Below, in pieces: positions 13,732 to 16,520 of a stretch of 16,520 nt of DNA. Location of the stretch: positions 1-16,520 of the forward strand of contig CAIRMY010000232.1 in assembly GCA_903879775.1 (NCBI GenBank), written 5' to 3'. The position numbers and the translations under genes are program-made. Origin of the DNA: an uncultured Bacteroidota bacterium (GTDB taxonomy: Bacteria > Bacteroidota > Bacteroidia > NS11-12g > UBA955). Position 1 is the first letter of the stretch; each line of letters starts with the position of its first letter. Under the pieces are notes generated by a model. It worked only from the letters and a program-made list of their open reading frames with translations, did no database searches and was not told where the DNA came from.

Positions 13732-15146
13732 TAGTTTTTCTGAAGTTTACTTTGACAAACAAAATCTGTTTTTGAAACAGACGTTTTTGCAATGGCAGCA
13801 AATCCACCTTCTACCTCTTTGAAGTTATGGATACCACGAGCCTTCAAAATCGAGGCTGCAATCATACTTCTATATCCACCAGCGCAATGAAGGTAGAAAG
13901 GAGTATCTTGAACCATCGTCATAAACCAATCGTTAATAAAATCTAAAGGTTTATTATAAGCATCAGCAACGTGTTCAGCTCTGTATTCAGATTCTTTACG
14001 AACGTCTACAACAGTATCTTCTGATAAATTCACCTCAGATTCAAATTGCTCAGCTGTAATGCGATTCACAGTATCAATTTCTTTACCTTTCACTTTCCAA
14101 GAATCGAAACCACCAGCCAAATGACCTAAGATATTGTCGAATCCAACACGTGATAAACGAATCACAGTTTCTTCTTCTTTACCAGATTCGGTAACCAACA
14201 AAATTGGGGTTTTCACATCACCAACAATGGCACCAACCCAAGGAGCAAATTGACCATTTACACCAATATTAATACTTCTAGGGATAAATCCGGCTGCAAA
14301 AACTTCAGGATTACGGGTATCTAAAATAACTGCTTCTGTGCTTTCAGCTGCAACTTCAAATGCAGAAGCATCCAATGCACGCATGCCATTGTTCACTACA
14401 GAATCTATAGATTCATATCCTTTTTTATTCATGGCAACATTCATTGGGAAATATGCCGGAGGAGGCAATAAACCATCTAAAACAGATTCAATAAATGCTT
14501 CTTTTGAAGGTTGGTTTAAGGCGTAATTCATTTCTTTCTGATGACCTAAAGAATCCATGGTTTCTTTCATCATGTTTTTACCGCAAGCACTTCCAGCACC
14601 GTGGGCAGGATAAACCATCACCTCATTTGGCAACGGCATGATTTTATTCATCAATGAATCATATAACATACCTGCAAGTTGATCTTGGGTCATGTCGGCT
14701 GCTTTTTGAGCCAAATCTGGACGTCCAACATCACCTAAAAACAGAGTATCGCCACTGAATAAGCTATGTGGATTATTGTTTTCATCTAACAACAAATAGC
14801 AAGTACTTTCCATGGTATGACCTGGAGTATGCAACACCTTCATTGTGATATTACCAACTGTAAACAATTGGTTATCTTCGGCAACAAGGCTTTCAAATTC
14901 AGTCTTTGCCGTTGGACCAAAAACAATTTGCGCTCCAGTTTTAGCCGCTAAATCAATGTGACCACTTACAAAATCAGCATGAAAATGCGTTTCGAAAATA
15001 TATTTCAGTTTCACACCATCTTTAGTTAGACGATCTAAATAAGGTTGTACTTCGCGAAGCGGATCAATGATCACGGCTTCCCCGTTACTGTGAATGTAAT
15101 AAGCACCTTGTGCCAAACACCCAGTGTAAATTTGTTCAATATTCAT
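13731..15146 (-). CDS. cstB: CstB-like persulfide dioxygenase-rhodanese fusion
   Basis: A 471-residue three-domain protein. Residues 1-240 are a metallo-beta-lactamase-fold persulfide dioxygenase: THFHADFVSGH (H54, H56, D58), HTPGHTMEST (H110) and SGDTLF (D133). Phe59 replaces a His of dinuclear enzymes, as expected for the mononuclear iron site of the ETHE1/CstB group (ligands likely H54, H110, D133). Residues about 255-365 are a rhodanese-like domain that lacks the catalytic Cys (VTESGKE in place of CRSGxR, T319 at the Cys position). The last domain (about 370-460) is an active rhodanese with C421 in LHCAGGYRS. This order of dioxygenase, pseudo-rhodanese and rhodanese is that of staphylococcal CstB, which turns persulfide plus oxygen into sulfite and thiosulfate. 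Probably cytoplasmic. It is flanked by TsdA-like and transporter genes. Confidence 0.9.
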   Translation of the reverse strand: MNIEQIYTGCLAQGAYYIHSNGEAVIIDPLREVQPYLDRLTKDGVKLKYIFETHFHADFVSGHIDLAAKTGAQIVFGPTAKTEFESLVAEDNQLFTVGNITMKVLHTPGHTMESTCYLLLDENNNPHSLFSGDTLFLGDVGRPDLAQKAADMTQDQLAGMLYDSLMNKIMPLPNEVMVYPAHGAGSACGKNMMKETMDSLGHQKEMNYALNQPSKEAFIESVLDGLLPPPAYFPMNVAMNKKGYESIDSVVNNGMRALDASAFEVAAESTEAVILDTRNPEVFAAGFIPRSINIGVNGQFAPWVGAIVGDVKTPILLVTESGKEEETVIRLSRVGFDNILGHLAGGFDSWKVKGKEIDTVNRITAEQFESEVNLSEDTVVDVRKESEYRAEHVADAYNKPLDFINDWFMTMVQDTPFYLHCAGGYRSMIAASILKARGIHNFKEVEGGFAAIAKTSVSKTDFVCQSKLQKN

Positions 15147-15163
15147 TTTTGTTCGTTTTGTTT

Positions 15164-16210
15164 TTATTTAGCTTTTTTGATTGGGCCAAATGGACCAAAT
15201 TTATGTTGTTCTTCTGAAAAAGCATCCGCAAATGGACCAAATGGGTGATCGAAGGTTTTTTCTTCAATCTTAGGCCAGTCTTTTGAAATATCTTTGCTTG
15301 GATGAGGCATTGAATTTACATATGCCGCAATATCCCAAGCTTCTTCATCTGTTAATTGAGGTTCTTTGTAGGTTACACCAAACGGCATATTGGCCTTTAT
15401 ATAACCCGCAAATCTCGAAATTCTATACAATCCAGCTCCAGAATTATACGCATTCTTACCCCATAATGGTGGGTATTGATAACTCACTTTATCGGGGTTT
15501 ATTTGTCCCTCCCCATTTGCTTGATGGCAACTTTGGCACTTTGCCTGATAGGCAATTTTACCTTTTGTTGGATCCGCTGGACGGTCTAAAAATTTCAATT
15601 CGTAAATTCCAGAACCTTTTGCCTTTTTGCCTTTTTCAACGTTGCTACCTGTAAAATTAATGTAGGCAACTATTGCTTCCATTTCTTTGCTTCCTTTTTC
15701 TGGAGAAACTCCATTTAAAGACCTTTCAAAACAATCTGCAACACGTTTGTAGATATCTTCCACCGCACCACTCCGTGCTCTGTATTTGGGATATGTACTA
15801 AAAACGGCTCCATAATTATTTCCGTATGGCTTGGTACCTGCTTCCAAATGGCAATTTTGACAATTCATACCATTGGTTAATTTCGCAACACTGCCTAATG
15901 GTCCTAAATATTTCGATGTATTTGAAATCAATTCCTTTCCATACAAAAGTTGACTCTTTTGTGCTTCAGTTAAATTCTTTGCATCTTCAATTTTGGGGGC
16001 AGTCCACAAATCTGTTGAAGGATCCAAAGATTTCGAATTAACCTCTAAAATCGTTGACGAATCTACCGGGGTATAATTGTTAGTTGGCTTTGATTTAAAT
16101 GAAGTTCTAACAACCAACAAAACAGCCACTATCGCCATGATCCCAATCAGAATCATGAGCATTTTCACCTGCTTCCAAAGCTTTTCTATATCTTCAAATT
16201 CCTTTGACAT
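15164..16210 (-). CDS. tsdA: Membrane-anchored diheme cytochrome c, TsdA-like thiosulfate dehydrogenase
   Basis: A 348-residue cytochrome c. An N-terminal helix (about 15-35) without a cleavage site anchors it, with the rest in the periplasm. Heme 1 binds at C117-Q-N-C120-H121. It is followed by the TsdA signature: AGTKPYGNNYGAVFSTYPKYRAR and RVADCFERSLNG, whose C160 fits the unusual axial Cys ligand of A. vinosum TsdA heme 1. Heme 2 binds at C225-Q-S-C228-H229, with M275 (NMPFG) as likely axial ligand. TsdA couples two thiosulfates to tetrathionate, or runs in reverse. The C-terminus has a repeated FGPF motif (HPFGPFADAF and HKFGPFGPIK). It lies 17 bases upstream of cstB and four bases after the TauE gene, clearly in one operon. 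Direction of catalysis cannot be told. Confidence 0.88.
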   Translation of the reverse strand: MSKEFEDIEKLWKQVKMLMILIGIMAIVAVLLVVRTSFKSKPTNNYTPVDSSTILEVNSKSLDPSTDLWTAPKIEDAKNLTEAQKSQLLYGKELISNTSKYLGPLGSVAKLTNGMNCQNCHLEAGTKPYGNNYGAVFSTYPKYRARSGAVEDIYKRVADCFERSLNGVSPEKGSKEMEAIVAYINFTGSNVEKGKKAKGSGIYELKFLDRPADPTKGKIAYQAKCQSCHQANGEGQINPDKVSYQYPPLWGKNAYNSGAGLYRISRFAGYIKANMPFGVTYKEPQLTDEEAWDIAAYVNSMPHPSKDISKDWPKIEEKTFDHPFGPFADAFSEEQHKFGPFGPIKKAK

Positions 16211-16214
16211 ACGT

Positions 16215-16520
16215 TTATTTCATTTTCATAACTTCCATCACAATGATGTAGATACCCATGATTAAAACGAACCACCCAAATGCAGGTTTCAATTTTTCTC
16301 CAGCTATCTTTTTCGACAACATTGTACCAGCAATAATACCAACAATTGCTAAGGTACTAAAAATCCCTAAAAACTGCCAATTGATCACTTCATCTCCTTT
16401 CAAATCGCCAATAAAACCGATCAATGATTTGGCCGCAATGATCATGAGGGACGTTCCAACGGCTTGCTTCATTGGAAGTTTCGCGAGTAAAACCAAGGCT
16501 GGAATGATTAAAAAGCCACC
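16215..16520 (-). CDS. TauE/SafE-family sulfite exporter, partial
   Basis: The last 101 residues of a membrane transporter that runs off the right edge. The visible part starts GGFLIIPALVLLAKLP and contains MKQAVGTSLMIIAAKSLIGF, the conserved repeat of the TauE/SafE (sulfite/organosulfonate exporter) family, then two further helices and the end MEVMKMK. In S. aureus, tauE sits in the cst operon with cstB, where it is thought to export sulfite. Its stop is four bases before the TsdA-like start, so it opens, or is early in, the same operon. Substrate is inferred from context. Confidence 0.87.
   Translation of the reverse strand, partial: GGFLIIPALVLLAKLPMKQAVGTSLMIIAAKSLIGFIGDLKGDEVINWQFLGIFSTLAIVGIIAGTMLSKKIAGEKLKPAFGWFVLIMGIYIIVMEVMKMK

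Noticed and set aside
13731..15146. Lack of a fourth His in the CstB-like metal motif as a sign of inactivation
   Set aside because: Persulfide dioxygenases of the ETHE1/CstB group bind a single iron with two His and one Asp, all of which are present; the His-to-Phe change is normal for this branch.
1..16520. CRISPR array, tRNA, rRNA, insertion sequence or phage gene
   Set aside because: None seen: no regularly spaced repeats, no tRNA-like cloverleaf or transposase motifs, and the window is nearly filled by the genes listed.

Overview
The window comes from a low-GC Bacteroidota genome, probably a Flavobacteriia-like or related lineage. Supporting signs are a secreted Cys-rich protein with a C-terminal type IX secretion (T9SS) sorting domain, promoter elements of the Bacteroidota form TAnnTTTG, few purine-rich ribosome binding sites, several small outer-membrane beta-barrel proteins, and close matches to KatG, OxyR, TsdA and CstB-type families. 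The assignment rests on sequence character only. No tRNA, rRNA, CRISPR array, insertion sequence or phage gene was seen, and no gene-free stretch exceeds 300 bases.

Region 1 (1-3294) is an oxidative-stress pair. A katG catalase-peroxidase with a Sec-type signal peptide runs off the left edge and is divergent from oxyR, which keeps the redox cysteine pair.

Region 2 (3318-9293) is mixed housekeeping or accessory content: a lipoprotein alpha/beta hydrolase coupled to a small beta-barrel protein; a TPM-domain protein whose usual Gly/Ser-rich tail sits on a second, ATGA-overlapping gene; a GTG-started outer-membrane-like protein; a RimJ/RimL-type acetyltransferase; a phosphonatase-like HAD hydrolase; and a PHP-type histidinol-phosphatase-like enzyme.

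Region 3 (9307-11627) holds the T9SS cargo protein and a small membrane protein with two FK...WP helix repeats. It ends in a strong bidirectional terminator.

Region 4 (11639-16520, all minus strand) is a sulfur/persulfide cluster and the most interesting part. The upstream operon reads TauE/SafE exporter (partial), membrane-anchored diheme TsdA-like thiosulfate dehydrogenase, CstB-like persulfide dioxygenase-rhodanese fusion, and a two-gene YeeE/YedE sulfur transporter. An intrinsic terminator closes it. A second operon then starts from its own promoter, which carries a Crp/Fnr-like palindrome at a class II position. It encodes a cytoplasmic rhodanese, a small Cys-rich membrane protein and a lipoprotein rhodanese. 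By inference, the cluster takes in or exchanges reduced sulfur, oxidises persulfide to sulfite/thiosulfate, exports sulfite, and feeds electrons from periplasmic thiosulfate into the respiratory chain. The second operon looks like a possible sulfane-sulfur relay across the membrane.
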